Below, in pieces: positions 17,996-26,268 of a stretch of 64,000 nt of DNA. The notes beneath the pieces are model-generated. The model saw nothing but the letters and a program-made list of their open reading frames with translations. It did not search any database and had not been told where the DNA came from. This stretch comes from Duganella sp. BuS-21 (GTDB lineage Bacteria > Pseudomonadota > Gammaproteobacteria > Burkholderiales > Burkholderiaceae_D): assembly GCA_041874725.1 (NCBI GenBank), contig CP097466.1, positions 4,402,001 through 4,466,000 of the forward strand, read 5' to 3'. Both the position numbers and the translations under genes were made by a program. Each line of letters opens with the position of its first letter. Position 1 is the stretch's first letter.

Positions 17996-18139
17996 CGTTA
18001 CTATTCTCATAGAAGTGGAAGTGAGGCGGCCGTCTTGCTGAGGCCAGCCTCAAAGTATAACGGAACAGTATTACCGCCGAGTAAGCAAAAAAATGAATTT
18101 ACATTGCACTGCAACTAAAACGCAACGTAACAATGGCAA

Positions 18140-20293
18140 TCAGATCACATGGAAGCCGTGCGTGCCGTCGCGCGCCAGCTGCGCCACCAGGCCGAATTCC
18201 CAATCCAGATAGGCTTGCATGGCCTCCGCGCGGTTGTCGGTGCCCTCGTAGGGACGGCGGTAACGGTCGATCAGCGGCGAGGCCAGACGCGTGGCGCCCG
18301 ACTCCAGCGGCTTGCCGGCGCACGCCCACGCCGTGGTGCCGCCGGCCAGCACCAGCACCGGCAACGCGGTCAGCGCGCGCAGGTCGGCCGCCGCGTAGCG
18401 CGCCAATAGGCCGCTGCCGCAGGTGAGCGCATAGCGTTCCACGCCAGCCGGCAGTTGCGCCAGCGCGACCGCCAGTTGCGAGCGCAGCGCAAACCAGGCG
18501 CCGGGTAGATGCCGCTTCTGATAATTGACGCCGGAGGACAGGTCCAGCACCGCCGTGCGCTGCGGCCCGTCGGCTTCTGCCAGCCATTGCGACAGCGTCT
18601 CCACGTCCACCTCCTCAGCCTGCGGCTGCGGCGGCAGTTCTTCCTGCCACGCGCCGGAGGCGCTGAAGTGTTCCGCGCGCAAACCGTCCACCACGCAGAC
18701 GTCGTGGTTCATCTGCCGCAGCCAGTGCGCCGTGAGGTTGGCGCGCACGCCGTCGCTGTCGGCCAGCACGAGGCGCGCGCCGCGCACCGGCGCGAACTGC
18801 TCGGTTTCCTGCACCAGCTGCCCGCCGGGTGCGGAGCGGAAGTGCGGCAGCCTGCCGTCGGCATACTCGCCGGGGCTGCGGACGTCGAAGAAGTAATAGC
18901 TGCGCGTGCGGTCGGCGTGCAGGCCCTTTAACTGCGCACGCTCGACGCGGGCCACACCGGCGCGGTCGGCCAGCTCGCGGGCGTCGCGCGCCGCTGCATG
19001 GCGGTTGGCTTCCGACGCCGGCGGATAGCTGCGCGACTGGCCGTGTTCGAGCTGCTGCCGCGCCAGCGTCCAGCCGATGGTGCCGTTGCGCAGCGCGGCC
19101 GCGGGATTCGGCACGCCGGCGTTGATCAGCGATTGCGTGCCGATGATGCTGCGCGTGCGTCCGGCGCAGTTGACAATGATGCGGGTGGACGGATCGGGCG
19201 CCAGCTCGCGCGCGCGCAAGGCCAGCTCCGCGCCCGGCACGTTGATGCTGCCGGGGATGCTCATGGTCTGGTATTCGTCGTAGCGGCGCGCGTCGAGGAT
19301 GACGATGTTGTCGCCGTTGTCGATCAGCGCCTGCACCTCCGGCGCCGACAGCGACGGCGTGTGGCGCTCGTGCTCCACCAGTTCGCCGAAGGATTTGCTG
19401 GGCACATTCACATCGCGGAACAGTTCACCGCCGGCCTCGCGCCAGCCGGACACCCCGCCTTCCAGCAGCGATACTTCGGTATAGCCCATTTGGTGCAGGC
19501 GCAGCGCCGACGGCAGCGCCAGGCCTTCGCCGTCGTCCAGCACCACGATGGGCACGTCGCGGCGCGGCAGTTTGGCGTAGGCGTCAAGCTCGATGCGGCC
19601 GTAGGGGAAGTTGGCGGCGAACAGCGGGTGCGCCTGCGCGTGCGGATCTTCTTCGCGCACGTCGAGCAGCGCGATCTCGCGGCCGGCCAGCAGTTCCGCC
19701 CTCACCTGCTGGTAGCTGCGGTGCGGGAACTGCGGCGCGTAGCCCGAGCGGAAGGGCTGGACCTGGCCGTCCAGCGTGTACCCGCTGCGGTCCACCGCGC
19801 CGATGTCGGCGCCGTAGACATGGATGCCGATCGATACGCGGTCGCTATAGGCGTTGTGGACTTGGTGGATATCGCCGAGCGATGGCGAGACCGCCGCCAC
19901 GGCGCCGGTACCCAAGCGCTGAGGTTCGCCGTCGGGTGCCAGCTTGCCGTCGTCGCGACGGTGGAAGCCTTGCGATATCTCGGCCCCGCGCAGCAGGCCG
20001 ATCAGGCCCCATACGGTGTGGTCGTGGATGGGTGTGGACTGGCCCGCCCCCCACACAAAGCTGAGCACCGAGAACCGTGCGGCGGGGTCGCGGTACAGCA
20101 AATACTGGCGGTAGAACTGCGGGTGCGGCGTGGCCGCTTCCGGCGGCAGCCAGTCGTCGTGCCGCAGCAGGTCGCGCAGCAGGGCCGAACCTTGCTCGAC
20201 GATTTCCGGCTCGCTTTTCTCCACCAGCTTGTCCAGCGCGCCGATGAATTGTTGCAGGCGTTGCGGCAGTTCCAGTTGTCGTGTTTCGCTCAT
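18140..20293 (-). CDS. Thiol (cysteine-type) dioxygenase fused to four rhodanese domains
   Basis: A 717-residue protein; the ATG at 20291-20293 has AAGGAG upstream. Residues about 1-185 form a cysteine-dioxygenase-like cupin with iron ligands H90 and H92 ('STPIHDHTVWG') and H143 ('GDIHQVHN'), and the His-x-Tyr pair H158/Y160 ('GIHVYG'). Four rhodanese-like domains follow (roughly 190-300, 335-435, 480-580, 600-700). Domain 2 has an active Cys376 ('VNCAGRTRS') and domain 4 Cys625 ('LTCGSG'). Domains 1 ('LDDGEG') and 3 ('ADSDGV') have Asp/Ser where Cys is expected. So two inactive/active pairs follow the oxygenase. It probably oxidises a small thiol or persulfide and handles sulfane sulfur in the cytosol. 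It is divergent from a sulfonate-type binding protein. Confidence 0.88.
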   Translation of the reverse strand: MSETRQLELPQRLQQFIGALDKLVEKSEPEIVEQGSALLRDLLRHDDWLPPEAATPHPQFYRQYLLYRDPAARFSVLSFVWGAGQSTPIHDHTVWGLIGLLRGAEISQGFHRRDDGKLAPDGEPQRLGTGAVAAVSPSLGDIHQVHNAYSDRVSIGIHVYGADIGAVDRSGYTLDGQVQPFRSGYAPQFPHRSYQQVRAELLAGREIALLDVREEDPHAQAHPLFAANFPYGRIELDAYAKLPRRDVPIVVLDDGEGLALPSALRLHQMGYTEVSLLEGGVSGWREAGGELFRDVNVPSKSFGELVEHERHTPSLSAPEVQALIDNGDNIVILDARRYDEYQTMSIPGSINVPGAELALRARELAPDPSTRIIVNCAGRTRSIIGTQSLINAGVPNPAAALRNGTIGWTLARQQLEHGQSRSYPPASEANRHAAARDARELADRAGVARVERAQLKGLHADRTRSYYFFDVRSPGEYADGRLPHFRSAPGGQLVQETEQFAPVRGARLVLADSDGVRANLTAHWLRQMNHDVCVVDGLRAEHFSASGAWQEELPPQPQAEEVDVETLSQWLAEADGPQRTAVLDLSSGVNYQKRHLPGAWFALRSQLAVALAQLPAGVERYALTCGSGLLARYAAADLRALTALPVLVLAGGTTAWACAGKPLESGATRLASPLIDRYRRPYEGTDNRAEAMQAYLDWEFGLVAQLARDGTHGFHVI

Positions 20294-20438
20294 CTTTCTT
20301 CTCCTTACGCGGCTTAGATTACCACGCCGCGCGTGCAAATTTGCTTATCTGTTGGCGCTATATTCAAACGCGAAACCATTCGTTTCCACGCGCTTGGCGG
20401 CGTCGTACCATCGGCAGATAACCATTCAGGAGTCGATC
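20294..20438. promoter_or_regulatory. Divergent promoter region between dioxygenase-rhodanese and SsuA-like genes
   Basis: A 145-base AT-richer gap with ribosome sites at both ends (AAGGAG for the minus gene, AGGAG at 20428-20432 for the plus gene). No palindrome strong enough to name was seen. The arrangement implies joint control of the two sulfur genes, for example by a CysB/Cbl-like LysR regulator encoded elsewhere. Confidence 0.4.
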
Positions 20439-21377
20439 ATGCAACGTCGTACCTTGTTGTCCTTGTTATCCCTGCTGCCACTGGCTTCCTGGGCACAGAA
20501 ACCCTCTTCCACGCTGCGCATCGGCTATCAGAAGTCGTCCACGCTGCTGACGATTTTGAAGGTGCGCGGGCAGCTGGAGCAGGACCTGGCGCCGCTGGGC
20601 GTCAAGGTCACGTGGCATGAGTTTTCCAGCGGCCTGCCGCTGCTGGAGGCGCTCAACGTCGGCGGTGTGGATTTGAGCGCGGACGTGGCCGATACGGTGC
20701 CGGTGTTTGCGCAGGCGGCCGGCGCGCAGCTGACCTACTTCGCGCAGGAGGCGCCTTCGCCGACGGCGCAGGCCATCGTGGTGCGCAGCGATTCGCCGAT
20801 CACCAGCGTGGCGGATTTGAAGGGCAAGAAGGTGGCGGTGACCAAGGCGGCCGGCAGCCATTACCTGCTGATCTCCGCGCTGGACAAGGCGGGACTGCGC
20901 TTCAAGGACATCGAGCCTGCTTATCTGACGCCGGCCGATGGTCGCGCGGCGTTCGAGCGCGGTAGCGTGGCGGCGTGGGTGACCTGGGATCCCTACTTGG
21001 CGGGCGTGCAGAATCAGTCGCAGGTGCGCATCCTGGCCGATGGCCGCAATGTCGCGGACTATCAGCGCTACTACCTGGCTTCAACCGCATATGCGGAGGC
21101 GCGGCCGGATGTGCTGGCGGTGGTGTTCGAATCGCTGCGCAAGACCGGCAAATGGGTGAAGCAGTCGCCACGCGAAGCGGCCGAGTTGCTGGCGCCGGCC
21201 TGGGGACTGGATGCGAAGACGGTGGAGCTGGCGAACAGCCGCCGCAGCTACGACGTGCGCCTGGTGGTGAAAGAGGCGCTGGGCGAGCAGCAACGCATTG
21301 CCGATGCCTTCTATGGCGAAGGCCTGTTGCCGCGCAAACTGGACGCCACCGCCGTGCCGCTCTGGCGCGTGCGCTAA
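20439..21377 (+). CDS. Aliphatic sulfonate/taurine-type ABC substrate-binding protein (SsuA-like)
   Basis: A 312-residue protein starting at the ATG at 20439, six bases after AGGAG. A signal peptide ('MQRRTLLSLLSLLPLASWA') leads to 'LRIGYQKSSTLLTILK', the classical SsuA opening. Then come 'VTWHEFSSGLPLLEALNVGGVDLS', 'ADLKGKKVAVTKAAGSHYLL' and 'AAWVTWDPYLAGV'. It should bind sulfonates or sulfate esters in the periplasm. No permease or ATPase gene lies nearby, so it either uses a transporter encoded elsewhere or works as a sensor. The divergent dioxygenase-rhodanese gene supports a sulfur role. Confidence 0.88.
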   Translation: MQRRTLLSLLSLLPLASWAQKPSSTLRIGYQKSSTLLTILKVRGQLEQDLAPLGVKVTWHEFSSGLPLLEALNVGGVDLSADVADTVPVFAQAAGAQLTYFAQEAPSPTAQAIVVRSDSPITSVADLKGKKVAVTKAAGSHYLLISALDKAGLRFKDIEPAYLTPADGRAAFERGSVAAWVTWDPYLAGVQNQSQVRILADGRNVADYQRYYLASTAYAEARPDVLAVVFESLRKTGKWVKQSPREAAELLAPAWGLDAKTVELANSRRSYDVRLVVKEALGEQQRIADAFYGEGLLPRKLDATAVPLWRVR

Positions 21378-21386
21378 GCGCGAGCG

Positions 21387-22181
21387 TTAGGCCAACGCGG
21401 GATAGCCGGTGCGCACAGCGTCGGCTTCCAGGCGTTCGATGCGCCGGTAGTCTGCATCCTCGCGGTGCTGGAAGGCCTTGATGCGCAGCGCGCGCATGTG
21501 GGCACGCAGTTGCGGGCCTGGCTCCAGCAGCGCTTGACGCAGGCACGCCTGCACCTCTTCCGGCACGCCGCGCGCAGTCACCAACGGCAGGCCAGGCGCG
21601 GATGCCGAATACTGCAATATGCTGATACCCTCCACCCGCTCAGGCCATTCTTGCTGCAGATAGCCGAAGGTGACGCAGTCGATGGCGGCGATGTCCGCCT
21701 CGCCCTCTCGCACCGCGCGCACGCTGGCCGCATGACTACCGGTCCATTTCACCTTGCCGAAAAAGCGGCCCTCGCGCGCCAGCGGAGCGACGGCGTGGCG
21801 CAGCGCGTTCATGCCGCTGTTGGAATGCAGGTCGTTGGCAGCGGCGGTGAGTCCGCGCGCCTCGGCCAGCGACGCGACGCCGTCAAGCGCGCGGGTGACA
21901 ATCACACTGGAATAGTCGCTACCCTCGCAGCCGGGAAAGTCGAAACACGGCGTTGCCAGCAGCGTCACCAAACCACGCAGTGCGTTCACGTAAGGATAGC
22001 CGCAGGTCTGCGACAGTAACAGGTCTGCGCGGCGCCACACGGCCGGCAGCTCCGGCTCGGACAGCAATTGAACCTCGTCACGCACGCCGGCATCGGCCAG
22101 CACGCAGGCCAGCATGCGTTCGTACTCCCGCTGCAGGCGCGGCGAAACGTTATACATCGGCAGGGAGACAGTCCAGTTCAT
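21387..22181 (-). CDS. PhnD-like phosphate/phosphonate-binding domain protein without signal peptide
   Basis: A 264-residue protein with the periplasmic-binding fold of the PhnD group: 'VSLPMYNVSP' at the start, 'LLLSQTCGYPYV', 'NDLHSNSGMNALRHAVA', 'SHAASVRAVREGEADIAAIDCVTFGYL' and 'SAPGLPLVTARG'. No signal peptide or lipobox is present, so as drawn it would be cytoplasmic, unlike transport PhnD proteins. Its start overlaps the desaturase stop (ATGA at 22178-22181), so the two are co-translated. Ligand and role unknown. Confidence 0.75.
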   Translation of the reverse strand: MNWTVSLPMYNVSPRLQREYERMLACVLADAGVRDEVQLLSEPELPAVWRRADLLLSQTCGYPYVNALRGLVTLLATPCFDFPGCEGSDYSSVIVTRALDGVASLAEARGLTAAANDLHSNSGMNALRHAVAPLAREGRFFGKVKWTGSHAASVRAVREGEADIAAIDCVTFGYLQQEWPERVEGISILQYSASAPGLPLVTARGVPEEVQACLRQALLEPGPQLRAHMRALRIKAFQHREDADYRRIERLEADAVRTGYPALA

Positions 22182-23122
22182 GGCATGCGCGGGTGTACAG
22201 GTGCGTCGATGGGGCGGAAGCCGTAGCGGCGCATCAGTTCTCCGTAGCCGTCGATCTGGAAGCCGCCGCTGCGGGCATTATAAGCGTCGCGCCGGGCGCC
22301 GTACACGCGCGGCAGCAGGTACCACGGCAGCGACGGCAGGTCGTGGTGCACCAGGTGCAGGTTGTTGTTCAGGAACAGGATGCGGAACACCAGGCCGGCG
22401 TTATTCAGCACGATGCGCTGCTTGTGGTCCTCGGCCGGGCGGTGTTCATAGTAGGAGCGGATCATCGCCAGCGATTGCGCCGGATAGGAAATCGCCAGCA
22501 CGTACCACAGCGCCGAGACCCCGAAGCTGGACTCGATCCACCACAGCAGCGCTGCCAGCATGGCGAGGTGACGCAGCCAGACGCCGACGTCGCGCAGGTC
22601 GCCCCGGGCCAGCTGGCGCGCGGCGGCGCCCCAGGTCGATGCGATGGCCAGCGCCGGGCCGATCGCCAGCCGTCCCCAGAAAGTTTTGTTCAGCCAGCGC
22701 AGGGCGCGCAGCGGACGGCTCATGACGGCCCATTCGGCCGGCGAGACATAGGTGCTTTCGGCGTCCAGCTCGGGCAGGGTCAGGTCGAAGTCGTTGTGGT
22801 GGCGCAGGTGGCTTGCGCGGTAGATCTGGTACGGATACCAGACGGCCAGCGGTGCGTAGCCGAACAGGCGGTTCAGCCACGGCCAGCGCGTCGGATGGCC
22901 GTGGATCAGCTCATGCTGGAGCGACATGTACCAGGCGCACCACCACACCATCAGCAGCGTGGCCGGCATGGCGCCCAGCAGCGGCCAGACGGCCAGGGTG
23001 GCGAGCCAGCCGCCGTGGATCCCCACGATCAGCAGCCAGGTCGGCCACTCGGCGCGCCATAGCGGGCGCGAACGCTCGGTGCTTACTTCGGTTTTCTGCG
23101 CGATATCTAACCAGGTGTGCAT
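22178..23122 (-). CDS. Membrane fatty-acid desaturase-type protein
   Basis: A 314-residue integral membrane protein of the fatty acid desaturase/hydroxylase family. All three histidine boxes are present: 'HELIHGH', 'HLRHHNDFD' and 'HLVHHD', with hydrophobic helices around residues 30-70 and 165-215. Such proteins insert double bonds or hydroxyls into acyl or carotenoid-like substrates with a di-iron centre. It is first in a two-gene operon with the PhnD-like protein. It is divergent from the quinate-locus esterase, with the operator at 23211-23230 in between. Substrate cannot be assigned. Confidence 0.85.
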   Translation of the reverse strand: MHTWLDIAQKTEVSTERSRPLWRAEWPTWLLIVGIHGGWLATLAVWPLLGAMPATLLMVWWCAWYMSLQHELIHGHPTRWPWLNRLFGYAPLAVWYPYQIYRASHLRHHNDFDLTLPELDAESTYVSPAEWAVMSRPLRALRWLNKTFWGRLAIGPALAIASTWGAAARQLARGDLRDVGVWLRHLAMLAALLWWIESSFGVSALWYVLAISYPAQSLAMIRSYYEHRPAEDHKQRIVLNNAGLVFRILFLNNNLHLVHHDLPSLPWYLLPRVYGARRDAYNARSGGFQIDGYGELMRRYGFRPIDAPVHPRMP

Positions 23123-23210
23123 ATGACTCTCCTGAGGCCGAGTATATGCAGGGCCGAAATCGCTGAAAACGAATGAAAACGCGCTTCCTTATGCGGATTC
23201 TGTACGCGCA

Positions 23211-23230
23211 TTAACTAAATAGTTAGTGTA
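23211..23230. promoter_or_regulatory. Operator copy A of the quinate locus (TetR-type palindrome)
   Basis: TTAACTAAATAGTTAGTGTA contains the perfect palindrome TAACTA-AA-TAGTTA (23212-23225). It abuts a -10-like TAATAT (23229-23234) upstream of the esterase gene at 23262. The same motif recurs at 31341-31360 and 36235-36254 in front of the other two transcription units of this locus. Confidence 0.85.
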
Positions 23231-23261
23231 ATATATTTGAAAACCTAAAAAGGAGACGCGC

Positions 23262-24932
23262 ATGAAATATCTGGCAATCGCCGGCATGGCGGTGATGGGC
23301 ACGGTGGTAGGCATGGCGGCGGGCGGCGCAACGGCGCAAACCATGATCGCGGTGGATGGCGGCAAGATCGAGGGCACGACCCTGCCCTCCGGCGTGCGCG
23401 CCTGGCTGGGCGTGCCCTTTGCCGCGCCGCCGGTGCGCGAGCTGCGCTGGCGCGCGCCGCAGCCGGTGGCGCCGTGGCGCGGCGTGTTCCATGCCGACCG
23501 CAAGGGGCCGGAATGCATCCAGCTGCTGCGCCGCAAGGATATCAATCACTACTTCGGTGAGGAAGCCACCAGCGAGGATTGCCTGTATCTCAACGTGTGG
23601 GCGCCGGCCAAGGACAAGGCGCCGGCATCGGCATCGGCGTCGGCGTCGGCGGCAAACAAGCTGCCGGTGATCGTGTTCATCCACGGCGGCGGCTTCACGG
23701 TCGGCTCCAGCGGCATGGCGCTGTACGGCGGCGAGAACGTGGCCGCGCGCGGCGACGCCATCTTCGTTAACATGAACTACCGGCTCGGCATCCTGGGCTA
23801 TATGGCGCACCCGGAGCTGACGGCCGAATCGCCGCATCGCGCGTCGGGCAACTACGGCTTCCTCGACCAGATCGCGGCGCTGCAATGGATACAGAAGAAT
23901 ATCGCGCGCTTCGGCGGTGATCCGGCGCGCGTGACCATCTCCGGCCAGTCCGCCGGCGCGGCCTCGGTCGGCACCCTGCTGGCCAGCCCGCTGGCCAAGG
24001 GCCTGTTCCAGCGCGCGGTGCTGATGAGCGGCGCGGGCGTCAGCAACCAGGCGCCGTCGCTGGCGGAGTCGGAGAAGACCGGGCTGGAAGTGCAGAAGGC
24101 GGTCGGTGCGGCCTCGCTCGACGAGATGCGCCAGCTGCCGGCCGACCGGGTGTTCGCCGTGCAGCGCGACTTCCAGTTCGGCGAATCCGGCTCGGTGACG
24201 GTCAAGCCGAATATCGACGGCTACGTCCTGCCGGACACCATCCCCAACCTCTACGCCGCCGGCAAGCAGAACGACGTGCCGGTGATGGCCGGCTTCACCG
24301 CCGACGATATCAGTTTCAGCCCGCTGCGCGCGGTGGCGACGCTGGAGCAGTTCCGCGCCACGGCGGCCCATATGTACGGCGACCGCGTGCAGCAGTTCTT
24401 CGACCTGTATCCGGCCGCCACCGATACCGAGGCAGTGCGCATGGGCCGCCTGTACAGCCGCCAGGCCATGATCGAGAAAGGCACGCGGGCGCTGGCCCTG
24501 GCGCACACCCAGGCGCAGCAGGCCGGCGGCAAAGCGCCGTTCTACATGTTCATGTTCGCGCGCGTGCAGCCGTTCAATCCGGCCGTGCGGCTGAAGGACA
24601 ATCCGCAGGGCGCCTACCATACGTCCGACGTGCCCTACTGGTTCCAGACCCAGGACGCGCTCAATATGTTCCGCCCCACGCGCAACTGGCAGCCCTACGA
24701 CCGCGCGCTGTCGCGGCGCATGATGGACAGCCTGCTGGCCTTTGCCCGCAGCGGCGATCCGGCGACGCCGGCCACGCCGTGGCCACGGTGGCGCGCCGAC
24801 AGTGCACAATACCTGGAATTCGGCGACAGCGTGACCGTGCAATCAGAAGATGCGGCACAGATGGATTTCCAGAACCAGCCCGTCAACATCGCGCCGGGCG
24901 GTTCGCCGCTGCCGCGCATGACGCGCGACTGA
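23262..24932 (+). CDS. Type-B carboxylesterase, secreted (candidate chlorogenate/quinate-ester hydrolase)
   Basis: A 556-residue secreted alpha/beta hydrolase; ribosome site GGAG upstream. After a signal peptide ('GMAAGGATAQ') come 'GVPFAAPPVRELRW', the oxyanion motif 'FIHGGGF' and the nucleophile elbow 'GQSAG' with S230. An Ala-Ser repeat (about residues 122-130), encoded by four GCRTCG hexamers, is inserted in a surface region. It is the first gene of a forward operon with a transporter and a catabolic dehydroquinase, under operator A. Releasing quinate from plant esters such as chlorogenate is the simplest role. The reaction is inferred from context. Confidence 0.85.
   Translation: MKYLAIAGMAVMGTVVGMAAGGATAQTMIAVDGGKIEGTTLPSGVRAWLGVPFAAPPVRELRWRAPQPVAPWRGVFHADRKGPECIQLLRRKDINHYFGEEATSEDCLYLNVWAPAKDKAPASASASASAANKLPVIVFIHGGGFTVGSSGMALYGGENVAARGDAIFVNMNYRLGILGYMAHPELTAESPHRASGNYGFLDQIAALQWIQKNIARFGGDPARVTISGQSAGAASVGTLLASPLAKGLFQRAVLMSGAGVSNQAPSLAESEKTGLEVQKAVGAASLDEMRQLPADRVFAVQRDFQFGESGSVTVKPNIDGYVLPDTIPNLYAAGKQNDVPVMAGFTADDISFSPLRAVATLEQFRATAAHMYGDRVQQFFDLYPAATDTEAVRMGRLYSRQAMIEKGTRALALAHTQAQQAGGKAPFYMFMFARVQPFNPAVRLKDNPQGAYHTSDVPYWFQTQDALNMFRPTRNWQPYDRALSRRMMDSLLAFARSGDPATPATPWPRWRADSAQYLEFGDSVTVQSEDAAQMDFQNQPVNIAPGGSPLPRMTRD
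23625..23648 (+). repeat. In-frame hexanucleotide repeat (GCRTCG)4 in an esterase linker
   Basis: Two GCATCG units (23625-23636) and two GCGTCG units (23637-23648) encode alternating Ala-Ser. Length changes stay in frame and would only alter loop length. Confidence 0.85.
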
Positions 24933-24957
24933 TCATGATAAAAACGGAGACAGCAGC

Positions 24958-26268
24958 ATGAATCACACCACGGCGACCTGCGCGGGCAATCCCGCCGCCC
25001 GCACCCGCACCCGCTTCACCATGCTCGCCCTGCTGGCCGTGGGCACCCTGATCAACTACATGGACCGCACGGTGCTCGGCATCGCCGCGCCGCTGATGAC
25101 GCAGGACCTGCAGATCAACGCCGCCGTGATGGGATTGGTGTTCTCGGCCTTTTCGTGGACCTACGCGCTGGCGCAGATACCGGGCGGCGTTTTCCTCGAC
25201 CGCTTCGGCAGCAAGCTGACCTACTTCCTGGCGCTGACCTTCTGGTCCATCTTCACCGGCCTGCAGGGCGCGGCGGTGGGCTTGAAGTCGCTGCTGCTGG
25301 TGCGCTTCGGGCTGGGCATCACCGAAGCGCCCTGCTTCCCGGTCAACAGCCGCGTAGTGGCGACCTGGTTCCCGCAGCACGAACGGGCGCGCGCCACCGG
25401 CATCTATACGGTCGGCGAGTATCTGGGCCTGGCCTGCTTCGCCCCCAGCCTGTTCTGGGTGATGCACCATTTCGGTTGGCGTTCGCTGTTCTTCGTGGTC
25501 GGCGCGGTGGGCGTGGTGTTCGCGCTGGTGTGGTGGCGCGTGTACCGCGAGCCGAAGGACTCGACCACCGTCAACCAGGCCGAACTCGATTACATCGCCG
25601 CCGGCGGCGGGTTGGAAGCGCCCAAGACCGAGAAGACCAAGTTCGCCTGGAGCGACGTCACCAGGCTGCTGCGGGTGCGCCAGATCTGGGGCGCCAGCCT
25701 TGGGCAATTCGCCGGCAACACCACGCTGGTGTTCTTCCTGACCTGGTTCCCGACCTACCTCGCCACCGAGCGGCAAATGGGCTGGCTCAAGGTCGGCTTC
25801 TTCTCGGTGCTGCCGTTCCTGGCGGCGGCGGTGGGCGTGATGTTCGGCGGCTGGGTGTCGGACTGGCTGCTCAAGCGCACCGGCTCGGCCAACGTCGCGC
25901 GCAAGCTGCCGATCATCTGCGGCCTGGTGGGCGCGGCCAGCATCATCGGCGCCAACTACGTCGACAGCGACGCCGCCGTGATCGCGATCCTGTCGTTCGC
26001 CTTCTTCGGCCAGGGCATGGTGGGCCTGGGCTGGACCTTGATCTCGGACGTCGCGCCCAAGCATTTGATGGGGCTCACCGGCGGCATCTTCAACACCTGC
26101 TCCAACCTGGCGGGCATCGTCACGCCGCTGGTGATCGGCTTCATCATCAGCGCCACCGGCTCGTTCTTCTATGCGCTGGTGTATGTGTGCGCGGCCGCCG
26201 TGGCGGGCTTGCTGGCTTACGTGTTCGTGGTCGGCGATGTGAAACGCGTTCAACTCAAGGAGGATTGA
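24958..26268 (+). CDS. MFS transporter, ACS-type organic anion symporter (candidate quinate/shikimate importer)
   Basis: A 436-residue, 12-helix major facilitator. The start 'LLAVGTLINYMDRTVLGIAAP' and the loop 'GGVFLDRFGSK' with 'RFGLGITEAPCFPVNSRVVATWFP' are typical of the anion:cation symporter group, which imports hexuronates, glucarate and similar acids. CGGAGA lies before the ATG. Its stop overlaps the dehydroquinase start (TGATG at 26266-26270). In this locus the cargo is probably quinate, shikimate or dehydroshikimate. Specificity cannot be read from sequence. Confidence 0.88.
   Translation: MNHTTATCAGNPAARTRTRFTMLALLAVGTLINYMDRTVLGIAAPLMTQDLQINAAVMGLVFSAFSWTYALAQIPGGVFLDRFGSKLTYFLALTFWSIFTGLQGAAVGLKSLLLVRFGLGITEAPCFPVNSRVVATWFPQHERARATGIYTVGEYLGLACFAPSLFWVMHHFGWRSLFFVVGAVGVVFALVWWRVYREPKDSTTVNQAELDYIAAGGGLEAPKTEKTKFAWSDVTRLLRVRQIWGASLGQFAGNTTLVFFLTWFPTYLATERQMGWLKVGFFSVLPFLAAAVGVMFGGWVSDWLLKRTGSANVARKLPIICGLVGAASIIGANYVDSDAAVIAILSFAFFGQGMVGLGWTLISDVAPKHLMGLTGGIFNTCSNLAGIVTPLVIGFIISATGSFFYALVYVCAAAVAGLLAYVFVVGDVKRVQLKED

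Noticed and set aside
16256..18118. A 620-codon plus-strand frame
   Set aside because: Antisense to the chemoreceptor, whose protein has every expected domain; the antisense product is Arg/His-rich and unlike any protein.
18011..18139. Sigma-28 (flagellar) promoter for the chemoreceptor
   Set aside because: TAAATTCA is present upstream, but the matching GCCGATAA element at the right spacing is not.
18998..20317. A 439-codon plus-strand frame
   Set aside because: Antisense to the dioxygenase-rhodanese gene with no ribosome site and biased composition.
25155..26267. Long in-frame extension upstream of the dehydroquinase
   Set aside because: It overlaps the MFS transporter in another frame; the ATG at 26268 with AAGGAGG gives the normal family start and length.
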